Shown: positions 17,567 through 26,080 of the stretch, in pieces
Layout of the letters: every line of letters starts with the position of its first letter
How positions within the stretch are numbered: the first letter of the stretch is position 1
Assembly: GCA_002372375.1 (NCBI GenBank)
Contig: DFGJ01000026.1
Span: 1 to 39,243, forward strand
DNA: 39,243 bases
Origin: Ruminococcaceae bacterium UBA3753
GTDB lineage: Bacteria > Bacillota > Clostridia > Oscillospirales > Acutalibacteraceae
Direction of reading: 5' to 3'
Notes under the pieces: generated by a model
Databases searched by the model: none
Told to the model about the DNA's origin: nothing
The model's input: only the letters and a program-made list of their open reading frames with translations
Made by a program: the position numbers and the translations under genes

Positions 17567-17772
17567 AAATATAAACCTCTTTTTCAAAGTGCTTTTTTAA
17601 AGTGGAGGCACAGGTTTGATCAAATGACAGTACAAAGGCAACTTGTTTTAAGTAAGCATCTTTTTCCAAGAACAAACAACGTATTTCCCGCATAAAATTA
17701 AAACTCGATGTACATATTCTACATAAAAGCTTGCAAGGAGCATATATAACCATAAAAATGCTAAGTAATCCA

Positions 17773-18903
17773 TCAAGGTAAAAAATTAAGTTTTTCCAAA
17801 TATTTCTCATATTCACTTCTATTAGCAGGAATTAAAAAATCCTCACCTTTTAATTTAACTGTTCCATCTTTAATGTTATTTAAAAGTGCCATAGCGCTAT
17901 CGTATAATTTTTTGCCTAAAAGGTTATAGTTTTCAGGAATTCCTACACATCCTTCTCGTGAACCAAAAGTAAGTGTTTTTCCTAAAATGTCCTCACCGTT
18001 CATCATTTTTTCACTAACCAACTTGACAGCTTTGTTAACATTTTTTAATGCTGAAGTTAAAACACTCTCTGGTGCAATGTCTGATTGATCTCTGTCTACC
18101 CCGATAACAAACTTTCCGCATTCTTTTGCAGATTCTATAACACCATACCCGGTCCCTCCCGCCGCCTGAAATATAATATCGCAGCCGCTACTATAAAGCT
18201 TTGACCCTATCGCCTTACCTTTTGCAACATCTGAGAAACTTTCGGCATATTGAGTTACTATATTTATCTCTTTCCTGTCTTCTTTTGCAGCATACTGCGC
18301 ACCAGCTTTGAATCCATATTCAAATTGTTCTATTATCTCACTTCTTTGGCCTCCAACAAATCCGACTTTATTTGTGGAAGTTTTTTTGCCAGCTATGTAG
18401 CCAACTAAAAAAGCAGATTCCTGCGAGCAAAAAGTAACACATGTAACGTTGTTAGGTGTACTATCGCCAAGACTGGAATCTACTAACACATAATTTTTAT
18501 CTAAATTCAAAAGAGCTGCTTCTTCTATGGCATCACTTAAGGAGAAACTTATGCCGTAAATAAGGTTGTAATCTTTATCTGAAAGTCTGTCTAAAATCAA
18601 TGTATAGTCTGAACTTTGCTTAGGCTCTGTGTATGAAATGCTTATTTTATCGCCATATGTATTTTTGAACTCCTTAAGTCCTTCCCAAGCTGATTGATTA
18701 AAAGACTGATCATTTATCCCGCTTAAATCAGTAACCATAGCAATTTTATAAGCTCTGCTTTCCACATTTTTTAAATCTAAATCCGTTTTTTGTTCATCAC
18801 ACCCAGAAAAACTTAGCAAAAAAATTCCTAGAGAGATCACTAAAATAATATTTTTAGCTACTTTGCTAAAAGTTAAACGACTAAAACCTGTGCTATTTTT
18901 CAT
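17773..18903 (-). CDS. nupN: Nucleoside-binding lipoprotein, BMP/NupN family, copy 2
   Basis: 376 residues. N-terminal lipoprotein signal with lipobox LSFSGC, then the BMP fold: IAMVTDLSGINDQSFNQSAWEGL (~53-75), YTEPKQSSDY, GYIAGKKTSTNKVGFVGGQRS, FEYGFKAGA, DVAKGKAIGSKLY, FQAAGGTGYGVIESAKE, IGVDRDQSDIAP, TSALKNVNKAV. These are the conserved ligand-pocket segments of purine-nucleoside receptors such as PnrA. Its ATG overlaps the upstream paralogue by 11 nt. It delivers nucleosides to the NupOPQ complex. Confidence 0.94.
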   Translation of the reverse strand: MKNSTGFSRLTFSKVAKNIILVISLGIFLLSFSGCDEQKTDLDLKNVESRAYKIAMVTDLSGINDQSFNQSAWEGLKEFKNTYGDKISISYTEPKQSSDYTLILDRLSDKDYNLIYGISFSLSDAIEEAALLNLDKNYVLVDSSLGDSTPNNVTCVTFCSQESAFLVGYIAGKKTSTNKVGFVGGQRSEIIEQFEYGFKAGAQYAAKEDRKEINIVTQYAESFSDVAKGKAIGSKLYSSGCDIIFQAAGGTGYGVIESAKECGKFVIGVDRDQSDIAPESVLTSALKNVNKAVKLVSEKMMNGEDILGKTLTFGSREGCVGIPENYNLLGKKLYDSAMALLNNIKDGTVKLKGEDFLIPANRSEYEKYLEKLNFLP

Positions 18904-20008
18904 TTTTGGCTCCGATAATACCTTCTTTAAAATCGGAATATGTCTCTTCGCTGTAAGGAATAGTTAAATCTTTACCTGAAATTTCAATTTTGCCATCGTG
19001 TATTTTTTCTAAAAGTTTCATAGCTGAATTATATGTATTTCTACCCATTAGTCTATAATCCTGAGGGATGCCGACACAATCCTCTTTTACACCATAAACA
19101 AGAGTCTTGCCACCCAAATCCTCCTTATTAAAAAAGCTCTTACCAACCAATTCTACTGCTTTACCCACATTCTTCATAGCTGAAGTTAAAACACATTCAG
19201 GGGCAATATCAGATTGATCTCTGTCTACACCTATTGCGAATGTGCCGTGTTCCTTTGCAGATTCTATTAATCCAAGTCCAACAGGCCCAGCGGCATGCAT
19301 AGCAACATCACAACCACTATTATAAAGCTTTGTCCCGATTGCCTTACCTTTGGCTACATCTGTAAAACTATCCGCGTACTGAGTAATAACTTCGATTTCC
19401 TTTCCAAGCTCTTTGGCAGCAAGATAAACTCCGGCTTTAAACCCGTATTCAAACTGACCTATGATATAACCTCGCATGCCTCCTAAAAATCCCACTTTGT
19501 TAGTTTTGGTGGTTTTACCGGCAATATATCCTACCAATAAAGCCGATTCCTGCGAATGAAACATCACACAAGTAACATTGTTTGGTATATTTTCTCCAAA
19601 ATTATAGTCCACCATAACAAAATTTTTATCTAGATTTAAAGAAGCTACTTCGTATAGTGAATCACACAGCGCATATCCTATCCCATAAATTACGTTATAA
19701 TCCCTATCAGCCAGTCTATCTAGAATTAAAGAAAAATCCGATGTCTGTTTTGGCTCGGCATAAGTAACCGTTACCACATCACCGAGGTCCTTTTTTAAAA
19801 TTTGAAGTCCTTCCCACGCAGATTGATTAAAAGACTGATCGTTAATTCCACCAAGATCGGACATCATAACTAGTTTAAAGGAGGTGTCATTACCGGAGGT
19901 GTGTATATTTGAGTTCCGCTGTAATTTAGGAGGTAAAAAAGTTACAACTAAAGTGCTAAAAATTAAAGCAGAAACAAGAAAAACTATAAAATATTTAACC
20001 CTAGACAT
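18893..20008 (-). CDS. Nucleoside-binding protein, BMP/NupN family, copy 1, without a lipobox
   Basis: 371 residues from the ATG at 20008, which has GGAGG 5-6 nt upstream; the longest frame at 20047 lacks a ribosome site. The mature part is a close paralogue of the next gene (SDLGGINDQSFNQSAWEGL, YAEPKQTSDF, GYIAGKTTKTNKVGFLGGMRG, GVDRDQSDIAP). The N-terminus (SRVKYFIVFLVSALIFSTLVVTFLPPKLQRN) has no cysteine, so it is anchored by an uncleaved helix or released rather than lipid-modified. Tandem duplication of the receptor could give two ligand specificities for one importer. Confidence 0.92.
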   Translation of the reverse strand: MSRVKYFIVFLVSALIFSTLVVTFLPPKLQRNSNIHTSGNDTSFKLVMMSDLGGINDQSFNQSAWEGLQILKKDLGDVVTVTYAEPKQTSDFSLILDRLADRDYNVIYGIGYALCDSLYEVASLNLDKNFVMVDYNFGENIPNNVTCVMFHSQESALLVGYIAGKTTKTNKVGFLGGMRGYIIGQFEYGFKAGVYLAAKELGKEIEVITQYADSFTDVAKGKAIGTKLYNSGCDVAMHAAGPVGLGLIESAKEHGTFAIGVDRDQSDIAPECVLTSAMKNVGKAVELVGKSFFNKEDLGGKTLVYGVKEDCVGIPQDYRLMGRNTYNSAMKLLEKIHDGKIEISGKDLTIPYSEETYSDFKEGIIGAKNEK

Positions 20009-20240
20009 TGGGTCCTCCAAAAAGCAACAAAAACACGGCACAGACAATTTTAAAATTCAAAAACCGCAGTGTAGAACAATCACAAATACTCCTATATTGC
20101 ACGTCAGATACGAACAAGGTCATTTTTACACAAAAATATCACTAAACAAAGTATTTTTGCCAAGGAAAGAACATATAATAGCGAGAAGAAAAAGATTAAA
20201 CAAAACCAGGAGCGGAAATGAAGAAAAACCAAGGTTAATA

Positions 20241-20951
20241 TCAACAATCTAGCGAAACTCCCAGTGCTAACCTAATCATGTCATTAAGTCCCTGTTCTCT
20301 TTCTTTTGAGGTTAACTTACTGGCTGCAAAAATATGGTCTGTAATAGTTAATATACTCAAAGCTTTTTTACCAGAAACAGCAGCATTAGTATAAAGCGCA
20401 CTAGACTCCATTTCTATTGCAAGGACTCCTAACTTTTCCCACGACCTATAAAATTCTTTATCATCCTGGTAAAAAATATCTGAAGAAAAAACATTGCCGA
20501 CACTAAAGTCTAGCTTCATTTTTTTTGCCTGATTAAAAGCTAAAGTTAACAGCTCATAGGACGCTATAGGTGCAAAACAGCCATATTTATTATACTGCAA
20601 AGCATAATTAGAATCAGTGCAAGCACCTTGAGCCAAAACAATGTTCTTTAACTGCAACTTTCCACATAAAGCCCCAGCAGTACCCACTCTGATTATACTT
20701 TCCACACCGTAAAAATTATAAAGCTCATAAGAATAGATGCCAATGCTAGGGCAGCCCATACCACTACCCATAACAGATACCTTTCTTCCCTGATATATAC
20801 CAGTAAAACCTAAATTATTACGTAATTTATTAAAGCAAAACACATTGCACAAGAAATTATCTGCTATATACTTAGCACGCAAAGGATCGCCCGGCATAAT
20901 AACTAAATCAGCAATCTCACCTTTACTAGCTTCTATGTGAACTGTTGGCAC
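20241..20951 (-). CDS. deoD: Purine-nucleoside phosphorylase, DeoD type
   Basis: 236 residues from the GTG at 20951, which matches the family start (PTVHIEASKGEIADLVIMPGDPLRAKYIAD); a longer frame begins at 20987. Family motifs: MPGDPLRA (phosphate site), GFTGIYQGRKVSVMGSGMG, IIRVGTAGAL, ACTDSNYA, the nucleoside-site VLAIEMESSALY, and ITDHI with the catalytic Asp. It cleaves purine (deoxy)nucleosides with phosphate to base plus (deoxy)ribose-1-phosphate. The first gene of the nucleoside import operon, 230 nt before the binding-protein genes. Confidence 0.95.
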   Translation of the reverse strand: MPTVHIEASKGEIADLVIMPGDPLRAKYIADNFLCNVFCFNKLRNNLGFTGIYQGRKVSVMGSGMGCPSIGIYSYELYNFYGVESIIRVGTAGALCGKLQLKNIVLAQGACTDSNYALQYNKYGCFAPIASYELLTLAFNQAKKMKLDFSVGNVFSSDIFYQDDKEFYRSWEKLGVLAIEMESSALYTNAAVSGKKALSILTITDHIFAASKLTSKEREQGLNDMIRLALGVSLDC

Positions 20952-21228
20952 CAAAAGAACGCCTCTTTCTAAACAATAAGATGACAAAACAAAACTTAAA
21001 ACTTTTTCTAAATTTCCACAATTGGATAAAGTAAATTACCGATGAAAAGCAAGTAACGGCCTAAACAGTCTAAACATCCTACGTTACTTAAACGATACCA
21101 ACATAAAGTCGAATCAAAACAACCCCAGAGGTAACAAACCCTAAAACAAAAGAATTGAACCAATTGTAGCACCAAATTATCTTGAAAAATTACATAAAAT
21201 ATAACCTCCATTTAAAATAATCTAAAAT

Positions 21229-21259
21229 AAATGCTGGCAATTGAGCACTGCCAGCATTT
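21229..21259 (-). terminator. Intrinsic terminator of the deoB operon
   Basis: A perfect 11-bp stem (21259-21249 with 21239-21229) with a 9-nt loop, overlapping the stop codon of the NlpC/P60-like gene and followed on the minus strand by a T-rich tail. It splits deoB-yczE-hydrolase from deoD-nup into two transcripts. Confidence 0.85.
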
Positions 21260-22076
21260 AACTTTCGCTACCCGAGCCATTAGAATTATCAAGCTCTAAA
21301 AGTTTCACATTTGCTAATGGAACGTATCCTTTGCTGTAAAGAGTTTCAAAAGTAAGTGTCTCACATCGCCAGGAAGATTTTCCATTTTTGCTATATAAAA
21401 CACCTTTATCATCAACACCTGCCTGGTCTATCGTAAAAACCAATCTTTTTTCTTTGTCTATACCTGTAACCATCCTTACGTGACCAAATCTTACATTATT
21501 TCCTGTTCTTGTGTGTGTTAAAATAGCATCTGCAGACTGCAACCTTGCATAAGACTCAAACATTTTTTCTTGTCCATTTTTTTTACAAATATCGATAGTG
21601 CTACCATTTGTATAGACTTCCTTATCGAACTCATATGGTCCGACTGCAGCTACTCCGTTGCTACTACCAAAATCACTGGTATCAGTAAAAGTTCCATACG
21701 GGTTTACTAAGAGCCACGCAGCCCTAACAGCAGAACTGCAATCACAGCCCAGATAGCTCTTCTCTTTGTTATCATAGTAATAGACATTTTTGCCATTTTT
21801 TAGCACTAATCTTTCAAGAAACTTTCCTAAATCCGTATCTCTATTAATTTGGGTATAAGGTATGCCAACATAATCCATACCAGCTTTGTAAACTTTTCCA
21901 TACTTCTCGTTCCAGTACGTAAAGTCTTTCTCTGGCGTCCATTCAACGTTTGCCATACTTTTCATATAACTTACTACTATGTCTCTAAATGGATTACAGC
22001 AAGATGCTGAACGAGGTAACGAACAAAGGATTAAAAAAACAGGGCAAACCAACTTTGCAAACACTTTTTTTAACAT
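21258..22076 (-). CDS. Secreted NlpC/P60-like cysteine hydrolase
   Basis: 272 residues from the ATG at 22076 (AAGGAG 8 nt upstream). Residues 1-26 form a signal peptide (MLKKVFAKLVCPVFLILCS). The catalytic core has GCDCSSAVRAAWLLV (~110-124), where the second Cys fits the NlpC/P60 nucleophile, and FGHVRMVTGID with a candidate catalytic His. Such enzymes cut peptide crosslinks in peptidoglycan. The region before the Cys (GKVYKAGMDYVGIPYTQ) fits the family entry motif. The assignment is by motif; no cell-wall binding domain is visible. Last gene of the deoB operon. Confidence 0.7.
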   Translation of the reverse strand: MLKKVFAKLVCPVFLILCSLPRSASCCNPFRDIVVSYMKSMANVEWTPEKDFTYWNEKYGKVYKAGMDYVGIPYTQINRDTDLGKFLERLVLKNGKNVYYYDNKEKSYLGCDCSSAVRAAWLLVNPYGTFTDTSDFGSSNGVAAVGPYEFDKEVYTNGSTIDICKKNGQEKMFESYARLQSADAILTHTRTGNNVRFGHVRMVTGIDKEKRLVFTIDQAGVDDKGVLYSKNGKSSWRCETLTFETLYSKGYVPLANVKLLELDNSNGSGSES

Positions 22077-22088
22077 AACCAAAACTCC

Positions 22089-22718
22089 TTACAAAAGAAT
22101 TCTCTCCATTTTCTTAGATGCGCATTTAACTAAAGGGCCACCAAAAAGCGCTAACAACAAAGTGATTATACCAACTGTCCCACCAAATGCAAACCCTAGT
22201 AAACACAAAGCGCCATCAAATAAAACTTTAACCTTTTTAAAATCGAGCTTCACTAGCTCAGAAGAAGCCATGGCGAAGGCCGTCCAAACATCTGCTCCCA
22301 GCCCAGAGACTACCATCAACGCTACTCCCAACAGCATTATAAATGAGCCTAATACAGACGAAATAAAACTGACCAACAAAGTTGGAGAAGGAAAAAACAA
22401 ACGATACAAAGAAACTACAACATCCTCTACTTTACCGGTCAAAAAAATATACACTAACGTTCCTGCACCAATATGTTTCCGCCCAAAAATGAGTGTAATT
22501 AAAAAAACAAAGCCATTTATTGCATAGGCTGCTGTTCCTAGACTGACAGAAAGCTTATTTCTAACGCCGTCAAAAAGAACACTAACAGGATCATTACCAA
22601 GCCCCGCACAAAAATTCAAAGCAGTGCCTATTCCTATGAACAAAACTCCCAAAAATACCAAAAATAAATTTTGCAACCAACTCCTTTCATAAATAAGTTT
22701 TACGTTTATCCTTAGCAC
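22089..22718 (-). CDS. YczE/YyaS/YitT family integral membrane protein
   Basis: 209 residues, five or six membrane helices. Family features: FLGVLFIGIGTALNFCAGLGNDPVSVLFDG near the start, LGTAAYAINGFVFLI, and a repeat of the same type later (LLGVALMVVSGLGADVWTAFA). The two G-L-G-x-D/A-P/V-W motifs mark the internal duplication typical of the family. Its transport substrate is unknown. The GTG start overlaps the end of deoB by 7 nt, with GAGG upstream, so it is co-translated with deoB. Confidence 0.8.
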   Translation of the reverse strand: MLRINVKLIYERSWLQNLFLVFLGVLFIGIGTALNFCAGLGNDPVSVLFDGVRNKLSVSLGTAAYAINGFVFLITLIFGRKHIGAGTLVYIFLTGKVEDVVVSLYRLFFPSPTLLVSFISSVLGSFIMLLGVALMVVSGLGADVWTAFAMASSELVKLDFKKVKVLFDGALCLLGFAFGGTVGIITLLLALFGGPLVKCASKKMERILL

Positions 22719-23890
22719 GCGAGCACCTCACCCAAAAACGAGGTACCGCATAACCTATTCTTTATTCCAAAATAATCTAAAATAGTCGCTCCAACATCAG
22801 CAAAAGTTTCTAAAGTTCCTAAATTTACTCCCTCTTTTATCTTCCTGCCATATACTAGCATCGGAACAAACTCTCTTGTGTGATCTGTTGAAACATCTCC
22901 TGGATCGCAACCATGATCAGCGGTTATTATCAGCATATCGTCACTTCTAAGCTTTCTCAAAATGTCGTCCAATCTTTTATCAAAAGAATTAAGAGCCAAT
23001 GCATAGCCTTCGACGTCATTCCGATGGCCATATAACATGTCAAAGTCAACCAGATTGACAAAACATAGTCCCTCAAAACCACGACTTAGACATGATTCCA
23101 ACGCATCTAACCCTTCAGCATTATTTTTGGTGTGTAAGTTTTCGCTTATACCTTTCCCGGCAAAAATATCAGAAATTTTGCCGACCCCTATAACGCCATA
23201 ACCCTCAGACTGCAATAAATCTAACGCAGTAGCACTTGGAGGTAAAACGGAAAAGTCCTTTCTGTTAGAAGTTCGAACAAAATCAGGAAAATCACCAGTA
23301 AACGGTCTCGCTATGACACGGCAGACATTGTCTTCCTCGATTAAAATTTTTCTAATTTCACGGCAGTAATTGTAGAGAACGTTCAGCGGTACCACTTTCT
23401 CATGTGCGGCAATTTGAAAAACGCTGTCTGCTGACGTATACACGATCAAACTACCAGTTCGCACGTGTTCTTCACCATAGTCCCTAATAGCCTCTGTTCC
23501 AGAATATGGTTTATTGCAAATAACACCTCGCCCCGTTATTTCAATTAATCTTTTAATGATTCTGTCCGGGAAACCATTCGGGTATGTTGGGAAAGCATCT
23601 TTTGAAACAATTCCCATTAATTCCCAGTGACCCGTGGTAGTATCCTTGCCCTTCGAAGCTTCTTGCATCCTCGCAAATGAAGCACTAGGTCGTCTAACAA
23701 CTTTTTTATAAGAAAGATCCGTCAAACCATCAATACTAAAAAGTCCTAATTTCTCAAGCGAAGGTATGCACAAAAAACCACTTTCAACGAGAGAACGAAC
23801 CGTACTAGCACCTTCATCGCCATATGAGGATGCATCAGGTGCCGCACCTATTCCAAAACTATCCAGCACAACCAAAAAAACACGCTTCAT
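22712..23890 (-). CDS. deoB: Phosphopentomutase
   Basis: 392 residues from the ATG at 23890 (AAGGATG 5 nt upstream; a longer frame starts at 23917). Metal-site motifs of the alkaline-phosphatase superfamily: VFLVVLDSFGIGAAPDA at the start, ASKGKDTTTGHWELMG (Thr nucleophile region), VNLVDFDMLYGHRND, and ITADHGCDPGDVSTDHTREFVPMLVYG near the end. It interconverts ribose/deoxyribose-1-phosphate and -5-phosphate, feeding DeoD products into central metabolism. First gene of a three-gene operon. Confidence 0.97.
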   Translation of the reverse strand: MKRVFLVVLDSFGIGAAPDASSYGDEGASTVRSLVESGFLCIPSLEKLGLFSIDGLTDLSYKKVVRRPSASFARMQEASKGKDTTTGHWELMGIVSKDAFPTYPNGFPDRIIKRLIEITGRGVICNKPYSGTEAIRDYGEEHVRTGSLIVYTSADSVFQIAAHEKVVPLNVLYNYCREIRKILIEEDNVCRVIARPFTGDFPDFVRTSNRKDFSVLPPSATALDLLQSEGYGVIGVGKISDIFAGKGISENLHTKNNAEGLDALESCLSRGFEGLCFVNLVDFDMLYGHRNDVEGYALALNSFDKRLDDILRKLRSDDMLIITADHGCDPGDVSTDHTREFVPMLVYGRKIKEGVNLGTLETFADVGATILDYFGIKNRLCGTSFLGEVLAC

Positions 23891-23955
23891 TACAACATCC
23901 TTATAGTTTTGGCCCACAAGAAAACTAAAAAAACAAAGAAAAAACGACTAACTGA

Positions 23956-23985
23956 ATTGTAACATTTCAAAATCTGACATGTAAA
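23956..23985 (-). promoter_or_regulatory. Promoter of the deoB operon
   Basis: Minus strand: TTTACA (23985-23980), 18-nt spacer, TACAAT (23961-23956), about 70 bases upstream of the deoB ATG. Confidence 0.6.
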
Positions 23986-24288
23986 GCAGCAAAAACAAAA
24001 TCGGCGTATTGGATATTTTACAGCAGCTTCAGGGTGAACAATATGGTTATAGTATTCTGAATAAACCAAAATTTTTTAAAGAAATAGAAAAGAAAACTTT
24101 GTTTGTATATATTTATAACAATTTTAAGGAACGGTCTATAATTTCAATAATAAAAAATGTAGATCATTGAGGCTTTAAATTCGCTAGATGCTCGAATCAA
24201 AGAGTAAAATGTATAATCAACTTCAAATCTGCATACAATAGTCAAGTAGAGGCTAAATATTTTAATTTAAAGGAGCTGGAAATCTGAA

Positions 24289-24459
24289 ATGAGCGAAAAG
24301 CAACCAAATTCTTGTATAAAATGTAATGTTATTTCATGTAAAAATCATTGTAATTCAGAAAATTTCTGTTCATTAAGCTCAGTGAAAATTGGCACACGGG
24401 AATCGAATCCCACCGGATGCCGAAGCGTTGATTGTGAATCCTTTGAGTCTAAAAACTGA
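24289..24459 (+). CDS. DUF1540 cysteine-rich mini-protein
   Basis: 56 residues, below usual ORF cut-offs. Eight cysteines: C9, C12, C17, C21, C27, C44 and C49 plus spacing KCNVISCKNHC and CRSVDCESF near the end. The core C-x-V-x-x-C-x-x-x-C-x-x-x-x-x-C with a GTRESNPTGC turn and final CESF matches the DUF1540 family, common in Clostridia, often annotated as a metal-binding domain. Function unknown. An AAAGGAG site lies 13 nt before the ATG, rather far. A terminator follows at 24483-24510. Confidence 0.8.
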   Translation: MSEKQPNSCIKCNVISCKNHCNSENFCSLSSVKIGTRESNPTGCRSVDCESFESKN

Positions 24460-24482
24460 TTCTTAATTTAAAAATCGGAAAA

Positions 24483-24515
24483 AAGCGAGGAAAGTATTGA
24501 TTTCTCGCTTATTTT
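24483..24515 (+). terminator. Terminator after the DUF1540 gene
   Basis: AAGCGAG (24483-24489) pairs with CTCGCTT (24504-24510), extended by an AAA/TTT pairing across one bulged base, followed by a T-rich stretch. It lies 24 bases after the DUF1540 stop. Confidence 0.75.
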
Positions 24516-24526
24516 CATTTTATAAT
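24497..24526 (+). promoter_or_regulatory. Promoter of the structured RNA / azlCD
   Basis: -35 TTGATT (24497-24502), 18-nt spacer, perfect -10 TATAAT (24521-24526). The start would be near 24533. The -35 overlaps the preceding terminator. Confidence 0.65.
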
Positions 24527-24532
24527 TTAGCA

Positions 24533-24768
24533 GGTCTAGGTACGAGGCACTTGTAGGGTATGGTGCGTATATGTTTTTTGGTTGCAAGATAGCGCTAGTC
24601 CGTTTTATCCAGCAGAGTTAAGGTAAGATGTTGGGAGCCTTTTTGAAATGGTTAGAAAATCTTGTTATAAAGGAATTGTAAAGTCCCTCACGGGTTGTTA
24701 CATACGGCGCCATTGGGTCTGTGAACGACTTATTGTGCGCTAAAACTTTTCGTTTTAGCGCTATTTTT
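24533..24768 (+). ncRNA. Structured RNA upstream of azlC: riboswitch-like leader or free small RNA
   Basis: About 235 nt from a good promoter to a strong terminator. Bases 24560-24573 (ATGGTGC-GTATATG) pair with 24701-24713 (CATACG-GCGCCAT), enclosing ~127 nt. Flanking CAC/GTG segments extend the stem across an internal loop. In an alternative fold, AAGTC...CACGG (24681-24693) can pair with TCTGTG...GACTT. TAGCGC at 24591 could pair with the terminator's GCGCTA, a possible antiterminator. The length and rod shape recall 6S RNA, but I recognise no conserved sequence of 6S, T-box or any named riboswitch. Confidence 0.45.
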
Positions 24769-24770
24769 TA
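24737..24770 (+). terminator. Intrinsic terminator between the structured RNA and azlC
   Basis: GCGCTAAAAC (24737-24746) pairs perfectly with GTTTTAGCGC (24752-24761), loop TTTTC, then TATTTTTT. It ends about 50 bases before the azlC start, so azlC expression depends on read-through, an antiterminated leader, or an unseen promoter. Confidence 0.88.
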
Positions 24771-24817
24771 GTCATACTTGTTATTCACATATTTTACTGA
24801 GTGAGGTTGAACTACGG

Positions 24818-25564
24818 ATGAAAAACAATTTAAAAGTTAAGTCTGATTTTTTGGTCGGATTGAGAGACGGTTTGCCCATTGGTCTGGGATATTTGCCCAT
24901 AGCTTTTACCGTTGGCATGGGGATTATAGCAAAAGGTTTTAGTTTTTTGACGAATGCACTATCGTCCCTAAGTATCACCGCGATGGGTACAATAACTATG
25001 ACGAGTTTGATGGCAAGCGGCGAAACTTATTTAGGAATCTTTATGGCTCTGCTTCTATTAAATTTACGGCATGTTGTTTTGTCGCTGGCGTTGTCTCAAA
25101 GGTTAGAGCGAAATGTTCCTGTTATTAAGAAATTTTTGGTAGGGCTCGGTATTACTGACGAAAGTTTTGCGGTAGCCATAAGTAAAAGCGGAGAGATAAC
25201 GGCAAATTACTTTATTGGTGTGGCGGTTTTTCCTTGGATATGTTGGGTTGTAGGTGCTATTGCTGGGTCCATTGCGGGAGATATACTTCCCCAAAAGGTC
25301 ACTGTTGCTATGCAGATGGCGATTTATGGCATGCTTCTTTATGCCTTAGTTCCTAGTGCTAAGAAATCTCGCCCGGCTTTGTATACTATCGTTCTTGCGG
25401 GTATTTTGAGTACATTGATTAGGTGGCTGAGACCATTTTGTTCAGGAAATAAGGTAACTGCTTTCGTATTTTCACCGAGCATTTCCCTTGTTTTAGGATC
25501 CATTTTAAGTGCGACAATAATAGCATTGAAGTTTCCAACGCATAATTGCAATGAAAGGAGCTAA
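24818..25564 (+). CDS. azlC: AzlC family branched-chain amino acid exporter, large subunit
   Basis: 248 residues with about six membrane helices. It starts with the family hallmark FLVGLRDGLPIGLGYLPIAFTVGMG and shows LLLLNLRHVVLSLAL and GITDESFAVA (family GLTDE motif). With AzlD it exports branched-chain amino acids or analogues. A GAGG site lies about 11 nt before the ATG. azlD follows after 6 nt. Confidence 0.93.
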   Translation: MKNNLKVKSDFLVGLRDGLPIGLGYLPIAFTVGMGIIAKGFSFLTNALSSLSITAMGTITMTSLMASGETYLGIFMALLLLNLRHVVLSLALSQRLERNVPVIKKFLVGLGITDESFAVAISKSGEITANYFIGVAVFPWICWVVGAIAGSIAGDILPQKVTVAMQMAIYGMLLYALVPSAKKSRPALYTIVLAGILSTLIRWLRPFCSGNKVTAFVFSPSISLVLGSILSATIIALKFPTHNCNERS

Positions 25565-25570
25565 CTTTTT

Positions 25571-25909
25571 GTGGAGATACATAATGTAACTTATAACTTG
25601 GTTTGCATTTTGATTTTAATCTTGGCTACTTACGCGACCAGGGCGCTTCCGATAACTATAGTAAAGGGAAAGATAAAAAATCGATTCATATCTTCCCTAC
25701 TCGATTATATACCGTTCGCCGTCATATCTTTTTTAACTTTCCCACACGTATTTGAAATCAAAGGTATGAACATAATACCCAATTTAGCTGGCTTCCTTGC
25801 AGCTGTATTTTTATCATACAAAGGTAAAAACCTTCTTATTGTTGCCTTAGGTGCAACTCTGGTGTCGCTAGTGCTCATGACCTGTCAGGACTATCTTTAT
25901 ATCTGCTAG
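25571..25909 (+). CDS. azlD: AzlD family branched-chain amino acid exporter, small subunit
   Basis: 112 residues, four hydrophobic segments. Family motifs: ILATYATRALPITIV near the N-terminus and SLLDYIPFAVISFLTFP, followed by LAGFLAAVFLSYKGKNLLIVALGAT. The GTG start has AAAGGAG a few bases upstream, overlapping the end of azlC. It functions as the partner of AzlC. Confidence 0.92.
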   Translation: MEIHNVTYNLVCILILILATYATRALPITIVKGKIKNRFISSLLDYIPFAVISFLTFPHVFEIKGMNIIPNLAGFLAAVFLSYKGKNLLIVALGATLVSLVLMTCQDYLYIC

Positions 25910-26059
25910 GTAATTATTTTGAGGAAGATTGAAAGTTGAGTGGGAGATCAAGATCGTAGTGATGTAAGATTACATGTGTTACGTATATAGAGTAGTGCTA
26001 ATTAACTCGTTGATCCAAAAGTAAGGAGGAGTGGCGTTGTCGGTGCACCCCCCTGTTTT

Positions 26060-26080
26060 ATGGTATATTTACCATTTTTT
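26060..26080 (+). terminator. Possible terminator of azlCD
   Basis: ATGGTA (26060-26065) and TACCAT (26070-26075) form a short hairpin followed by TTTTT. The stem is AT-rich and short, and it lies 150 bases after azlD. Confidence 0.35.

Noticed and set aside
21008..21211. Minus-strand frame rich in Cys, Phe and Trp
   Set aside because: Its composition is that of translated AT-rich spacer; it is the leader region of deoD. I found no purine riboswitch core there either.
24395..24425. tRNA T-arm-like sequence on the minus strand (GGGATTCGATTCCCG followed by GTGTGCCA)
   Set aside because: The loop is one base too long, and no matching acceptor, D or anticodon arm lies upstream; the DNA codes for the DUF1540 protein on the plus strand.
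24533..24770. T-box or Mg-sensing M-box riboswitch
   Set aside because: The T-box core (GGGTGG-ACCGCG) is absent. A CGCCA-TGGGTC stretch recalls the M-box, but the order of conserved elements does not fit.
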